A DNA stretch of 22,175 bases from Gammaproteobacteria bacterium (GTDB taxonomy: Bacteria; Pseudomonadota; Gammaproteobacteria; Methylococcales; Methylomonadaceae), in contig JAJRWJ010000172.1 in assembly GCA_024276805.1 (NCBI GenBank), positions 1 to 22,175 on the forward strand. The letters run 5' to 3'. Made by a program: the position numbers and the translations under genes. The notes beneath the pieces are model-generated. The model saw nothing but the letters and a program-made list of their open reading frames with translations. It was not told where the DNA came from and ran no database searches. Numbering within the stretch: position 1 is the first letter of the stretch; every line of letters starts with the position of its first letter. Positions 7,970-16,101 of this stretch are shown piece by piece.

Positions 7970-9237
7970 AAATTGGCCTGCAAACCTGGGGATCCAATGG
8001 CGATGTCCGCCCCATGCTGGCTCTTGCAGACGGCATGCAAAAGGCCGGCCATTCACTGACGCTGGCCGTCAGCAGCATCGACAACAGCGACTACAGTACT
8101 GTCTGCCGGGACCTGAACATCCGTTATATCCGAACCCCTGAACTGATCACCTTCGACATGCCGGCTTTTGCCCGGCGCAGCTACCGCATGAATACGCTGC
8201 AATGGCTGAACGCACTGCTCGAGGAAGCCTTCTTCCCTTACGAGCAGATTATCTACCAGACATCGCGCCGGCTAAGCCAGGAAAATGATTGTCTGCTGGG
8301 GCACCATTTTCTGTATCCGCTGAAGCTGGCCGCAGCCAGGCAAGACAAGCCATACATCAGTATAACCTTGTGTCACGCCGCCATCGATACGGTTTCCCGA
8401 GCACCCTTCCGCTTTGCCAATTTGGGCCCAATTATCAACCGCATGGAATGGCGACTGCTGCATCTGCTATTCGACTTCGCCCTGAAAAAACGCCTCAGTG
8501 AACTGTGGATCCGGGAAAACATGCCACCGGTCAAACATGTCTATCCCGACCTGCTGACTTCGGAACAGCTCAATCTGGTGGCCGTCGATCCGTTGTTCTG
8601 CCCACACAGCGATGAATGGGCACCCTTGCATCGGATTTGCGGCTTCCTGAATCTGCCGGATGCCGCACAAGTCTGGCAACCTCCGGAACAGCTGCGGGAT
8701 TTTCTCGCGCAGGGCGAAGCGCCGGTGTACATGACCTTCGGCAGTCTGCAGCAGGCGGTACCGGAATGGAGCATGGAGTTGTTCATCTCAGCGGCAGAAA
8801 CAGCCGGCTGTCGGGCCATCATCCAGACCAGCAGCCGCGATTATCCTGCCGGCAGCCGGCAGGGAGACATCTATTTTATCGGCAGCCATCCACATCAGCC
8901 ATTGTTCAAACACTGTGCCGCCGTGGTGCATCATGGCGGCGCCGGCACAACCCAGTCGGCAGTACGCAGCGGCTGCCCATCGATCGTCGTGCCATTCATG
9001 GATGAGCAGCTTTTCTGGGGGCGGCAGCTGCAAGGTCTGGGACTGGCGGGCAAACCCCTGTTGGCCCGAAATGCAACGCGCGGACGTCTGGCGAAACGCA
9101 TCGCCATTGTACTCCAGTCCGGGACAATGCGGGACAACACCCGCCGGGCCGCCCTGCAGATGCTGCAGCACGATGGCGTCGCCAGCGCGGTGGAGCTGAT
9201 TCAGCGATTCTGTGGCAAGGCGCTGATTTCTGTTTAA
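7966..9237 (+). CDS. GT1-type glycosyltransferase (sterol/lipid or natural-product glucosyltransferase-like)
   Basis: Transfers a sugar from a nucleotide donor to a small or lipid acceptor. The 423 residues form a GT-B fold: the N-terminal acceptor domain begins with GLQTWGSNGDVRPMLALA, the GDVRP loop typical of MGT/sterol glucosyltransferases (12-16). The C-terminal donor domain has VYMTFGSLQQ (254-263) and HHGGAGTTQSAVRSGCPSIV (322-341), the nucleotide-sugar signature, then PFMDEQLFWG. The frame is open back to 7801, but the ATG at 7966 is chosen because it overlaps the cupin stop as ATGA and the protein then starts at the canonical first beta strand. No signal peptide. The acceptor is unknown; a lipid or a hydroxylated metabolite is possible. 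Confidence 0.9.
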   Translation: MKIGLQTWGSNGDVRPMLALADGMQKAGHSLTLAVSSIDNSDYSTVCRDLNIRYIRTPELITFDMPAFARRSYRMNTLQWLNALLEEAFFPYEQIIYQTSRRLSQENDCLLGHHFLYPLKLAAARQDKPYISITLCHAAIDTVSRAPFRFANLGPIINRMEWRLLHLLFDFALKKRLSELWIRENMPPVKHVYPDLLTSEQLNLVAVDPLFCPHSDEWAPLHRICGFLNLPDAAQVWQPPEQLRDFLAQGEAPVYMTFGSLQQAVPEWSMELFISAAETAGCRAIIQTSSRDYPAGSRQGDIYFIGSHPHQPLFKHCAAVVHHGGAGTTQSAVRSGCPSIVVPFMDEQLFWGRQLQGLGLAGKPLLARNATRGRLAKRIAIVLQSGTMRDNTRRAALQMLQHDGVASAVELIQRFCGKALISV

Positions 9238-9317
9238 TATATGTTTATTGGTTTACAAAACCAGGAAAATACTGTTTGATGGAACCCACCTTTCTCTTGC
9301 ATGTAAGAGGTGGAATC

Positions 9318-9737
9318 ATGGGCTCCATTAATGCAACGCCCGGCACATCGAATCATCGCACACAGACGGCTCGACACCAATGGATTGCAGTGGCAGCGTA
9401 TTTCAAGGCGGAGGCGAGACAATTCGCTGCAAATCATGCCCTGGATGACTGGCTGGATGCCGAGAAAGAATATGCAGAACTGCAGGTCAAAAAATTTCTC
9501 GCCAATCATGAAGAGGATCTGGGGAGTTTTTCGCTGGCCGAACTGCAGCAGCTGGCAAAATCCATCGGCATTCAGTATTCGGACAATATTCATCTGGAAG
9601 CAAAATTGATCCGTGAAATTCAGATTTTTTGCCGGCATCGCCCTTGTTTTCAAACTGAAAACAAAAACCAGTGCGCTGAGCAGAACTGCGAGTGGCGCAA
9701 GGAATGTCAAAAACTGATCGCTATCTGGCATCGCTGA
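9318..9737 (+). CDS. DUF2934 protein with Cys-rich C-terminal segment
   Basis: Unknown function. The 139-residue protein carries a DUF2934-like segment, HQWIAVAAYFKAEAR followed by LDDWLDAEKE (about 20-55). The C-terminal 30 residues contain C-x4-C, then three further cysteines in QCAEQNCEWRKEC, which could bind metal or form disulfides. The ATG at 9318 is preferred over 9276 because AAGAGGTGG lies directly upstream of it, while the earlier start has no ribosome binding site. It sits between the glycosyltransferase and GH57 genes, each with its own spacer, so functional linkage is uncertain. Confidence 0.8.
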   Translation: MGSINATPGTSNHRTQTARHQWIAVAAYFKAEARQFAANHALDDWLDAEKEYAELQVKKFLANHEEDLGSFSLAELQQLAKSIGIQYSDNIHLEAKLIREIQIFCRHRPCFQTENKNQCAEQNCEWRKECQKLIAIWHR

Positions 9738-10003
9738 ATCGCAATCTCCATCTGCAGCGACTTGATATTTTCCATGGCATCCCTCGTCCGTCGGAATCCG
9801 GTACACCGATGCCAGGCGCTGACCAGACTGTTCCCGGCATTGCTGTTTAACAGCAAGCCAGCTAACATAGTGCCTGTGCTGCTTGCTTTGCGACATTCAT
9901 GGCAACCTGACAAATATTTTAAGCCCCCAACGGGATGTTCATATATTGAACAGACAAGTGACCCTGGCCTGTGCCAGCAAACGATTCTGCCTTGGAAAAA
10001 GTT

Positions 10004-11176
10004 ATGAAAACGATCAATCACGCTTTGGTACTGAATTTTCATCAACCGGCCGGCAATCTGGAATATCTGCTCGACAATCATCCCTGGGATGGCAAGCAGG
10101 TCCTCTATGCGATGGACCGGATGCCACGCAAACTACTGCCCTATCAGGACGTCGCACGGGTGCACCTGTCCCTGTCGGGCACCCTGCTGGAAACACTGTC
10201 CAGCCCGGATTTCCAGCAGCGCGTGTATGGTATCGTGGACTGCGGCTCTTTGCTGTGGCAGCTGCAAAACTATACGATCTTCAACATTCTTGGCACCGGC
10301 TACTATCACCCGGTGCTGCCATTGATCCCGGCAGCCGACCGCAAGGATCACCTGCAGCGCTGGCGCGGGATTGCCGAACACATTTTCTGGCGAAAACAGT
10401 TCGAAGGTTTCTGGCCGCCGGAAATGGGCTTCAGCATGGAACTGATTCCATTGCTGAAGCGCATGGGCTATCAATATGTCCTGGTCGACAGCGAACATGT
10501 CGAGGCGGTCACCAAGATGTCCTGGCCGGAGTTGCGCTATCGCCCGCATATCGCCCGCTACAATGATGATGAAATGATCATTGTGGTCCGTGACCGGGAG
10601 CTTTCCAATGCCAAGGAATCCGGGATGCAATATGACTGGTTCAGCCGGGAAGTGCAGGAGCGTACCAAATGGTGTGATTTTCCGCCTCTGGTGACAACCT
10701 GCACCGATGGCGACAATGGCGGCTGGTTCCGCAACCATACCGAAGGCAGCAATTTCTGGAGTGGCTTTTACCTGGAATTGCTGGATGCCGCCCGGGCCAG
10801 CCCGGAAGCGATACAACCCTGTTTCATCCATGATTACATCAATACCCATGGTGTCTTCGGCGAAGTGAGCGTCAATACCGGCGCCTGGAATACCGGCTGG
10901 CATGATGGCCGGGACTTTATCCAGTGGACCGGATCCCAGCGTCAGAAGGATGCCCTGAAACGACTACAGGAAACCAGCACCGCAATCCACAATGCCATAC
11001 ACAAGGCCGCACTACAGACCCAGGACAGCGAACGCGATGACAAACTGGAGCAAGCGCTCTGGCATTTGCTGCGCGCGGAAACCAGCTGCAACTTCTATTG
11101 GGGGGAGGCCTGGGTGAACCGTTGCGAGGATGATCTCGAAACCGCATGGGGATATCTCAAGGAAAGTCAGCAATAG
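10004..11176 (+). CDS. GH57 glycoside hydrolase (first of two)
   Basis: Predicted alpha-glucan-active retaining enzyme of family GH57 (amylase, branching enzyme or 4-alpha-glucanotransferase type). In 390 residues it shows the family motifs: NFHQP (11-15), the GFWPPEMGF segment with nucleophile E140, TTCTDGDNGGWF (231-242) with the acid/base Asp at 235 or 237, and a helical C-terminal motif AETSCNFYWGEAW (358-370). The frame extends to a GTG at 9971, but the ATG at 10004 has GGAA at good spacing and puts the first beta strand at the N terminus. No signal peptide, so cytoplasmic. At about 390 residues it is shorter than GH57 branching enzymes. A second GH57 gene follows 348 bp downstream. Confidence 0.92.
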   Translation: MKTINHALVLNFHQPAGNLEYLLDNHPWDGKQVLYAMDRMPRKLLPYQDVARVHLSLSGTLLETLSSPDFQQRVYGIVDCGSLLWQLQNYTIFNILGTGYYHPVLPLIPAADRKDHLQRWRGIAEHIFWRKQFEGFWPPEMGFSMELIPLLKRMGYQYVLVDSEHVEAVTKMSWPELRYRPHIARYNDDEMIIVVRDRELSNAKESGMQYDWFSREVQERTKWCDFPPLVTTCTDGDNGGWFRNHTEGSNFWSGFYLELLDAARASPEAIQPCFIHDYINTHGVFGEVSVNTGAWNTGWHDGRDFIQWTGSQRQKDALKRLQETSTAIHNAIHKAALQTQDSERDDKLEQALWHLLRAETSCNFYWGEAWVNRCEDDLETAWGYLKESQQ

Positions 11177-11524
11177 TCAAATCAGTCACTCTGCAGCATA
11201 GCGTAAATACGAAAAACGCTCATCCGGCACCGGGATGTGTTGCCAGAATCCATGATCTCGAATCATTGATCATGCTCACTGATTTGCCGATGGCATGGCA
11301 TATTTTTAGTATAATCCCGGTCATTGCCTGTCGATGCCCGGGCGGGCGGCTAAAGACATCCGTGATTTCTGAAGCTTCCGATGTAATTCCATCCTATTTG
11401 CCTTTGATCATGTTCGCCTGGATCTGCTATCCGCACGGAATTTTGGCATGCCGACCAGAGCATCGTATGACATTGAATTTCAAAGCAAAACTCTTTTAAA
11501 CTTTTTACCAAGGAAAAATAACAT
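11177..11524. other. Spacer between the two GH57 genes with a possible promoter
   Basis: No supported ORF. A perfect TATAAT lies at 11310-11315; upstream TTGCCG at 11284-11289 is 20 bases away, too far for a good -35 box. A short dyad CATGATC...TGATCATG lies near 11250-11275. If the TATAAT is used, the second GH57 gene has a leader of about 200 nt, in which I recognise no known riboswitch. Confidence 0.35.
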
Positions 11525-12985
11525 ATGACTCAGTTAGATCTTTATCGCAACAATATTCCCAATATTGCAGGTTCGGAAAAGCTGCTTGCGGACAGCATCG
11601 CGCAACGTCCTGACAATGTCTTTCTGCCTCATAGCGATATCGACTTTCAACGTGTACGCAGCACCTGCGCCATTGCCCTGCACATGCACCAGCCGCTCAT
11701 CCCAGCTGGTGGAGACGACCTGCATAGCGCACAGTTGATCGGCAATCTGCAATACATGATGGAGCATCAGGATATCGGCGACAATCACAATGCCGGAACG
11801 TTTTTGTGGTGCTACCGGCGCATGGCCGAACTCATTCCGCAACTGGTCCATGAAGGCAAGAGCCCACGCGTCATGCTGGAATACTCCGGTACACTGCTGC
11901 ATGGTCTCTGGCAAATGGGACATCAGGACGTGCTGGACGATCTGAAGCGAATCACCTGTGATGCCCAGTATTTCCCCAAGGTGGAATGGCTGGGCGCGCC
12001 CTGGGGACATGCCGTCGCTCCATCCACGCCAGTCCAGGATTTTCGTCTGCATGTGCAAGCCTGGCAGCATCATTTTGCCGCCTTGTTCGGTCTGGATGCA
12101 TTGCAGCGGGTAAAAGGATTCTCCCCTTCGGAAATGGCCCTGCCCAACCATCCTGATGTCGCCTATGAATTTGTCAAAACCCTGACGGATTGCGGCTACC
12201 AATGGGTACTGGTACAGGAGCATACTGTCGAACAACCGGAAAATGGCCGCACACCACAGCAGCCACACCTGCCACATCGCCTGGTCTGTACTAACTCCAG
12301 GGGGGAAAGCGCGGAAATCATCGCCATCGTCAAAACCCAGGGTAGCGATACCAAATTGGTTGCACAAATGCAACCCTATTATGAAGCGCTGGGGTTGAAG
12401 CGCATGGAACTGGCCGGACATTCCGTGCCACCGATCGTGACCCAGATTGCCGATGGCGAAAATGGCGGCGTCATGATGAATGAATTCCCGGGAAAATTTC
12501 AGGAGGTGGTGCAGCAATGCAGCGGCACCGAAACGCCACTGGTCAACGCCTCGGAATATCTGGAATATTTGTTTTCCACAGGCATCACCGCTGCGGACCT
12601 GCCGGTCATCCAGCCGATCATGCAAAAACACATCTGGGACCGCTTCGAGGCTGGCTCCGGTCCGGAAAAACTCGAACAAACCATCGCCGAACTGAAAAAG
12701 GAAAATCACCAGTTTCATATGGAGGGCGGCAGCTGGACCAACGATCTCTCCTGGGTAAAGGGGTATGACGATGTCTTGAGCGAGATGGAAAAAACCAGCA
12801 GCCTGTTCAATGAAATCGCTCTACAGCCCGGAGTCGCCAAAGACAGTCCGGCTTTCCAGAACGCCTTGTTCCACCTGTTGAGTTCACAGACCAGCTGCTA
12901 TCGCTACTGGGGCCAGGGTCAATGGACGGATTATGGCAGGGAAATCTGCCGCCGTACCCAGGAAATTCTGCGCAACGATTTTTAA
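11525..12985 (+). CDS. GH57 glycoside hydrolase (second, longer paralogue)
   Basis: A second GH57-family alpha-glucan enzyme, 486 residues, clearly related to but much diverged from its upstream neighbour. Motifs: LHMHQP (52-57), LEYSGTLLHGL (118-128), the GFSPSEMALP segment with nucleophile E203, TQIADGENGGVMMNEFP (306-322) with D310 as likely acid/base, and the C-terminal LLSSQTSCYRYWGQGQW motif corresponding to that of the first GH57. It has an N-terminal extension of about 45 residues before the barrel, with no signal peptide. AAGGA lies 10 bases before the ATG. Cytoplasmic action on storage or maltodextrin-type glucan is inferred; substrate specificity is not readable. Confidence 0.92.
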   Translation: MTQLDLYRNNIPNIAGSEKLLADSIAQRPDNVFLPHSDIDFQRVRSTCAIALHMHQPLIPAGGDDLHSAQLIGNLQYMMEHQDIGDNHNAGTFLWCYRRMAELIPQLVHEGKSPRVMLEYSGTLLHGLWQMGHQDVLDDLKRITCDAQYFPKVEWLGAPWGHAVAPSTPVQDFRLHVQAWQHHFAALFGLDALQRVKGFSPSEMALPNHPDVAYEFVKTLTDCGYQWVLVQEHTVEQPENGRTPQQPHLPHRLVCTNSRGESAEIIAIVKTQGSDTKLVAQMQPYYEALGLKRMELAGHSVPPIVTQIADGENGGVMMNEFPGKFQEVVQQCSGTETPLVNASEYLEYLFSTGITAADLPVIQPIMQKHIWDRFEAGSGPEKLEQTIAELKKENHQFHMEGGSWTNDLSWVKGYDDVLSEMEKTSSLFNEIALQPGVAKDSPAFQNALFHLLSSQTSCYRYWGQGQWTDYGREICRRTQEILRNDF

Positions 12986-13184
12986 CGCGGGCTGGCTTTG
13001 TTCTAGCCGGGTTGGCGCGGGACTGCCTGCAGCCAGCCCCTGCCCGTAAAACTCTATTCGATCTGCATGCGCTGGCTGCCATCACGACCCGTTCCCGCGA
13101 GGAGCCGGATATCGACGTTGCACTTGCATTCTGCTGCCTGCAATAGCATGATAAAAGCTCCGCCGCCACCTAAAGGAATGAATC

Positions 13185-13229
13185 ATGGCAAAGCTATCGC
13201 ATCTGACCCCCGCCGCCAGCAATGCCTGA
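13185..13229 (+). CDS. Possible 14-residue leader ORF overlapping the FHA gene start
   Basis: An ATG at 13185 with AAAGGA about 7-8 bases upstream opens a frame encoding MAKLSHLTPAASNA and stops at 13227-13229. The start codon of the FHA-transglycosylase gene at 13222 lies inside its last codons in another frame. The FHA start itself has no Shine-Dalgarno, so ribosomes finishing this leader could re-initiate on it. Alternatively it is the true N terminus separated from the FHA frame by a frameshift. Confidence 0.4.
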   Translation: MAKLSHLTPAASNA

Positions 13230-14802
13230 CGATCAGACAGTCATCATGCCATGGCCTGCCAGCAAGGGAATTTGCGTCAGCTTGCCGGCGACCAGCGAAG
13301 GTGCTGAAAGAAAAATTGTTTTTGACAAGGCCTTCAGGATTGGCCGGCAAGCGGACTGTGACCTGCGTTTCCAAGACGACCGGGTCAGTCGGCAGCATGC
13401 GGAAATCTATCCCACTGCCGAAGGCTGGGCCATACGCGATCTCGGCAGCGCCAACGGCACCTTGCTGGCCGGCATGGCTATCGACGATGCAATGCCGATT
13501 AGCGGGACAATGGAGATCCAACTGGGCTGCAATGGACCAACTTTCCGGGTTGAACCGATCATCGCAACCCGGCCGGAAGAAGAGGCCGACGCGACACGCA
13601 TAAGACTCCCGGCGGCAGGTCTCAGCAAAACCGGCGACCCGGCCAAATCTCCCCCACCTTCAGAGCAGACTGCCTTCCGCTCGCGCCGGCAGCCCCTCAA
13701 CCCGGAACAAATAAAAAATCATTATTTTGGTGACCAGGAAGATGCCGCGATGGGCGACCGCACTCTGCTGCTGCGCAAACTGATCGTACAGGAGCAAAAA
13801 AAACAGTCGACACGCTATCACATGGTCATTTTTGGCATCAGTCTGGTCCTGCTGGCGGTCAGCGGCCTGGCTGTCTATCAACAGCTGCGACTTGCCCATG
13901 CGCAAAAACTGGCGGTGGACATTTTTTATGACATGAAAACCCTGGAAGTGCAAATTGTTCGCGAAGAAGCGCGCCGCCATCGCGCCGCCTACCTGGTCCA
14001 GCAGGCCGGTATTACCCGGAAACGCGAGCAACTGCAAGCCATGCAGCGACGCTATGACGAGTATCTGGACAACCTCAATGGTATGCGGCTGTTCAAGCAG
14101 TCACCCAGCCGGGATGTCGAAATCATACATCGCATCGCGCGCATCTTCGGCGAAAGCGAGTTGCTGGCACCGGAAGACTTTGTTCAGGAAGTGAAAAAAT
14201 ATATCCAGTTGTGGAAGTCGACCAGGCGCCTGCCTCTGGCAATAGCCCGTCTGCAGCGAAACAATCTCACCTCCATTCTGGTCAACGCCCTGCAGAAACA
14301 GAACCTTCCGGCGCAATTTCTTTATCTATCATTGCAGGAGAGCAACTTCAAAAAGGAAGCCTTGGGTCCGGAAACACGCTTTGGAATTGCCAAGGGACCC
14401 TGGCAATTCATTCCCACAACCGCGGCTGAATACGGTCTAAAGCTCGGCCCGCTGGCAAGCAAGCGCGAATACGATCCGGCCGATGAACGCTTCGACTTTG
14501 CCAAGGCGTCGACTGCCGCGGCCCGCTACCTCAAAGACATCTATGGCAATGAAGCACAGGCCTCGGGACTGCTGGTCATGGCATCCTACAATTGGGGGCA
14601 CAACCGGGTACGGAAGTTGATTGGCCAGATGCCGGAAAATCCCCGCGAGCGGAACTTCTGGCAGTTGATCAAAAAGTACCGGATTCCCAAAGAGACCTAC
14701 GATTATGTGTTCTATATATTCAGTGCCGCGGTCATTGGCGAAGACCCCCAGTACTTTGGTTTCGATTTCGCCAACCCGCTACAGGAAAAGCCGGCATCCT
14801 GA
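13222..14802 (+). CDS. FHA domain - transmembrane - lytic transglycosylase fusion protein
   Basis: A 526-residue single-pass membrane protein joining phosphopeptide sensing to peptidoglycan cleavage. The N-terminal FHA domain (about 35-100) has FRIGRQADCDLRF, RVSRQHAEI and DLGSANGTLLAG, with the phosphothreonine-binding Arg, Ser and Asn residues in place. A Pro-rich linker leads to one TM helix (about 201-219), then a coiled-coil-like region (about 225-285). The C-terminal SLT domain has LYLSLQESNF with catalytic E373, AKGPWQFIPTTAAEYG (390-405) and ASYNWGHNRV (454-463). FHA would be cytoplasmic and SLT periplasmic. The start is bounded by an in-frame stop at 13204 and overlaps a short upstream ORF. 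No Ser/Thr kinase gene is visible in the window. Confidence 0.93.
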   Translation: MPDDQTVIMPWPASKGICVSLPATSEGAERKIVFDKAFRIGRQADCDLRFQDDRVSRQHAEIYPTAEGWAIRDLGSANGTLLAGMAIDDAMPISGTMEIQLGCNGPTFRVEPIIATRPEEEADATRIRLPAAGLSKTGDPAKSPPPSEQTAFRSRRQPLNPEQIKNHYFGDQEDAAMGDRTLLLRKLIVQEQKKQSTRYHMVIFGISLVLLAVSGLAVYQQLRLAHAQKLAVDIFYDMKTLEVQIVREEARRHRAAYLVQQAGITRKREQLQAMQRRYDEYLDNLNGMRLFKQSPSRDVEIIHRIARIFGESELLAPEDFVQEVKKYIQLWKSTRRLPLAIARLQRNNLTSILVNALQKQNLPAQFLYLSLQESNFKKEALGPETRFGIAKGPWQFIPTTAAEYGLKLGPLASKREYDPADERFDFAKASTAAARYLKDIYGNEAQASGLLVMASYNWGHNRVRKLIGQMPENPRERNFWQLIKKYRIPKETYDYVFYIFSAAVIGEDPQYFGFDFANPLQEKPAS

Positions 14803-14861
14803 AAAAGGCAGACCGGAAAATCCCGATGCTGCCCGACAACTGAATTTACAGGACAATCACT

Positions 14862-15248
14862 TCAACCGTTTGGCGGCCAGAGCAGAAACAGGCCGGCAAA
14901 CAACAGTTCCAGCGCCGCATAGATCCAAACAACCACCCCGGACGAGCCGTCACTCCAGAAAGAATAGATTCTGGCCAGGGCAACCGTCAGCAATACCAGG
15001 CCGACAGCCATGACCAGAGTTTTTGCGTTGCAAAGATCGAGGCAGGCCAACAATGCCAGCAACCCCAGCCCCAGCATCATGCCCTGCAGCGCCCGAAACT
15101 GATTTTTGGCCGCCGTTGTCTCCGGCACGAGTCCGGGAATCCCGGCCTGTGTTTTGATGACTTCCATCAGTCCCGGCACAACCAGGCTGATGCCGACAAA
15201 CAGCAGCGCAGCATACAAGACCAGTTTATGGACAATACTCATTGACAT
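14862..15248 (-). CDS. DUF4345-like four-helix membrane protein
   Basis: A 128-residue integral membrane protein with four hydrophobic segments, starting MSMSIVHKLVLYAALLFVGI and ending in a helix followed by PPNG. The loop NQFRALQGMMLGLGLL and the later segment LARIYSFWSDG resemble DUF4345 proteins, whose function is unknown. It is the last gene of a minus-strand cluster and starts 32 bases after the 48-residue ORF stops. The ATG at 15242 is an alternative start two codons downstream. Confidence 0.75.
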   Translation of the reverse strand: MSMSIVHKLVLYAALLFVGISLVVPGLMEVIKTQAGIPGLVPETTAAKNQFRALQGMMLGLGLLALLACLDLCNAKTLVMAVGLVLLTVALARIYSFWSDGSSGVVVWIYAALELLFAGLFLLWPPNG

Positions 15249-15280
15249 TCGACATCCCGATCAATAATCTTCACGTCAAA

Positions 15281-15427
15281 TCAACGGCGGAATTTGCCTG
15301 TCAGCCCACCGACAATACAAAATACGAATAACCCTGCCATACAGCCGACAACCACCCGGTCGTAAAGGCTATCGATAAAAAGACAGTCATGCCGATAAAA
15401 ATTCGCACTGGCAAATCGACGATGCAT
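15281..15427 (-). CDS. 48-residue small membrane protein, coupled by TAATG
   Basis: Not a recognised family. The short product has a polar N-terminal half (MHRRFASANFYRHDC) and one strong hydrophobic helix VVVGCMAGLFVFCIVGGLTG, ending KFRR, so it should be a single-pass inner-membrane peptide. Its ATG shares the last A of the TAA stop of the gene before it (TAATG), a classical coupling arrangement. The position in a tight operon, not homology, is the main support. Confidence 0.55.
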   Translation of the reverse strand: MHRRFASANFYRHDCLFIDSLYDRVVVGCMAGLFVFCIVGGLTGKFRR

Positions 15428-15750
15428 TACCCTGGCTGGCGGCGCAGACTGATGCCAAAGAAATGAGCGCCCCCCGGCAATCTGAGCGCCACCCAGAATC
15501 CTGCAGCAATGGACAAACCGAGCGAGGCAATTCCGGCGAACAGCGATTCGCACCACGGGCATTTTTCAGGCGCCTGCTCATTATGGTAATTGCAGCCGCT
15601 GTCCAGCCCTGCCCACGGCCAGCTGCAGCCACAATCAAAAAGCCAGCCGCAAACCGGCGTTACCACCAGCATGGCGATGATCACGGTCAAAGTCCCGGCC
15701 AAGACCCTGGTATTTTTCAAGCCTGGCCAATGATCAAAAAAACCCGTCAT
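15427..15750 (-). CDS. Cys-rich two-TM membrane protein
   Basis: A 107-residue protein of unknown function with two hydrophobic helices (about 14-37 and 70-90). Between them lies a loop with CGCSWPWAGLDSGCNYH and CPWC. Cysteines at 40, 42, 53, 64 and 67 (CxC, then CPWC) suggest metal or haem binding or disulfide chemistry. The frame is open further upstream, but the ATG at 15750 is chosen because it lies one base after the DUF2288 stop (TGA-C-ATG), typical of translational coupling. It ends in TAATG, overlapping the next small gene. Confidence 0.75.
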   Translation of the reverse strand: MTGFFDHWPGLKNTRVLAGTLTVIIAMLVVTPVCGWLFDCGCSWPWAGLDSGCNYHNEQAPEKCPWCESLFAGIASLGLSIAAGFWVALRLPGGAHFFGISLRRQPG

Positions 15751-15751
15751 G

Positions 15752-16054
15752 TCAACCCACCGCCTGCACCAGAATCCAGGGCTTGACCACCACGGCCCAT
15801 AGCATGGCGCCTTCTTCATAGCAGATTTTTGCCTGCTGATCGGTCATTTTCCCTATCCTGCCTGCCGACAGCCATTGTTCGACCTGAATTTTATTGTCGC
15901 TGGCAAACTGGCAGGCCACGTCCACCAGGTCCAGGTCAGCGGCAACGGCAATAACCACTCCGCTGGCAAAAAACCGCTGCAGATCTTTCCAGGCTATTTG
16001 CGATGTTTCCAGATTGACTTTGTCACGAATCGACCCCGCTTTCTGCTCCGTCAT
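15752..16054 (-). CDS. DUF2288 domain protein
   Basis: A 100-residue soluble protein matching the DUF2288 pattern: RDKVNLETSQIAWKDLQRFF, VVIAVAADLDLVDVA, a Trp-containing middle (VEQWLSAGRIGKMTDQQA) and the C-terminal signature LWAVVVKPWILVQ. The function of the family is unknown. It is the first gene of a four-gene minus-strand cluster. The Shine-Dalgarno upstream of the ATG is weak (GTGAGC). Confidence 0.88.
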   Translation of the reverse strand: MTEQKAGSIRDKVNLETSQIAWKDLQRFFASGVVIAVAADLDLVDVACQFASDNKIQVEQWLSAGRIGKMTDQQAKICYEEGAMLWAVVVKPWILVQAVG

Positions 16055-16101
16055 GATTGCTCACATATCAATGTCACCGTAAAACCGGAAATTTTTTCCT
16101 G

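Noticed and set aside
9234..9896. 220-codon minus-strand frame over the DUF2934 gene
   Set aside because: It overlaps a + strand gene with a strong Shine-Dalgarno and recognisable domain; the extra part outside the gene shows no protein-like pattern.
11534..12718. 394-codon minus-strand frame opposite the second GH57 gene
   Set aside because: The + strand has complete GH57 motifs and a good ribosome binding site; the antisense product resembles no protein.
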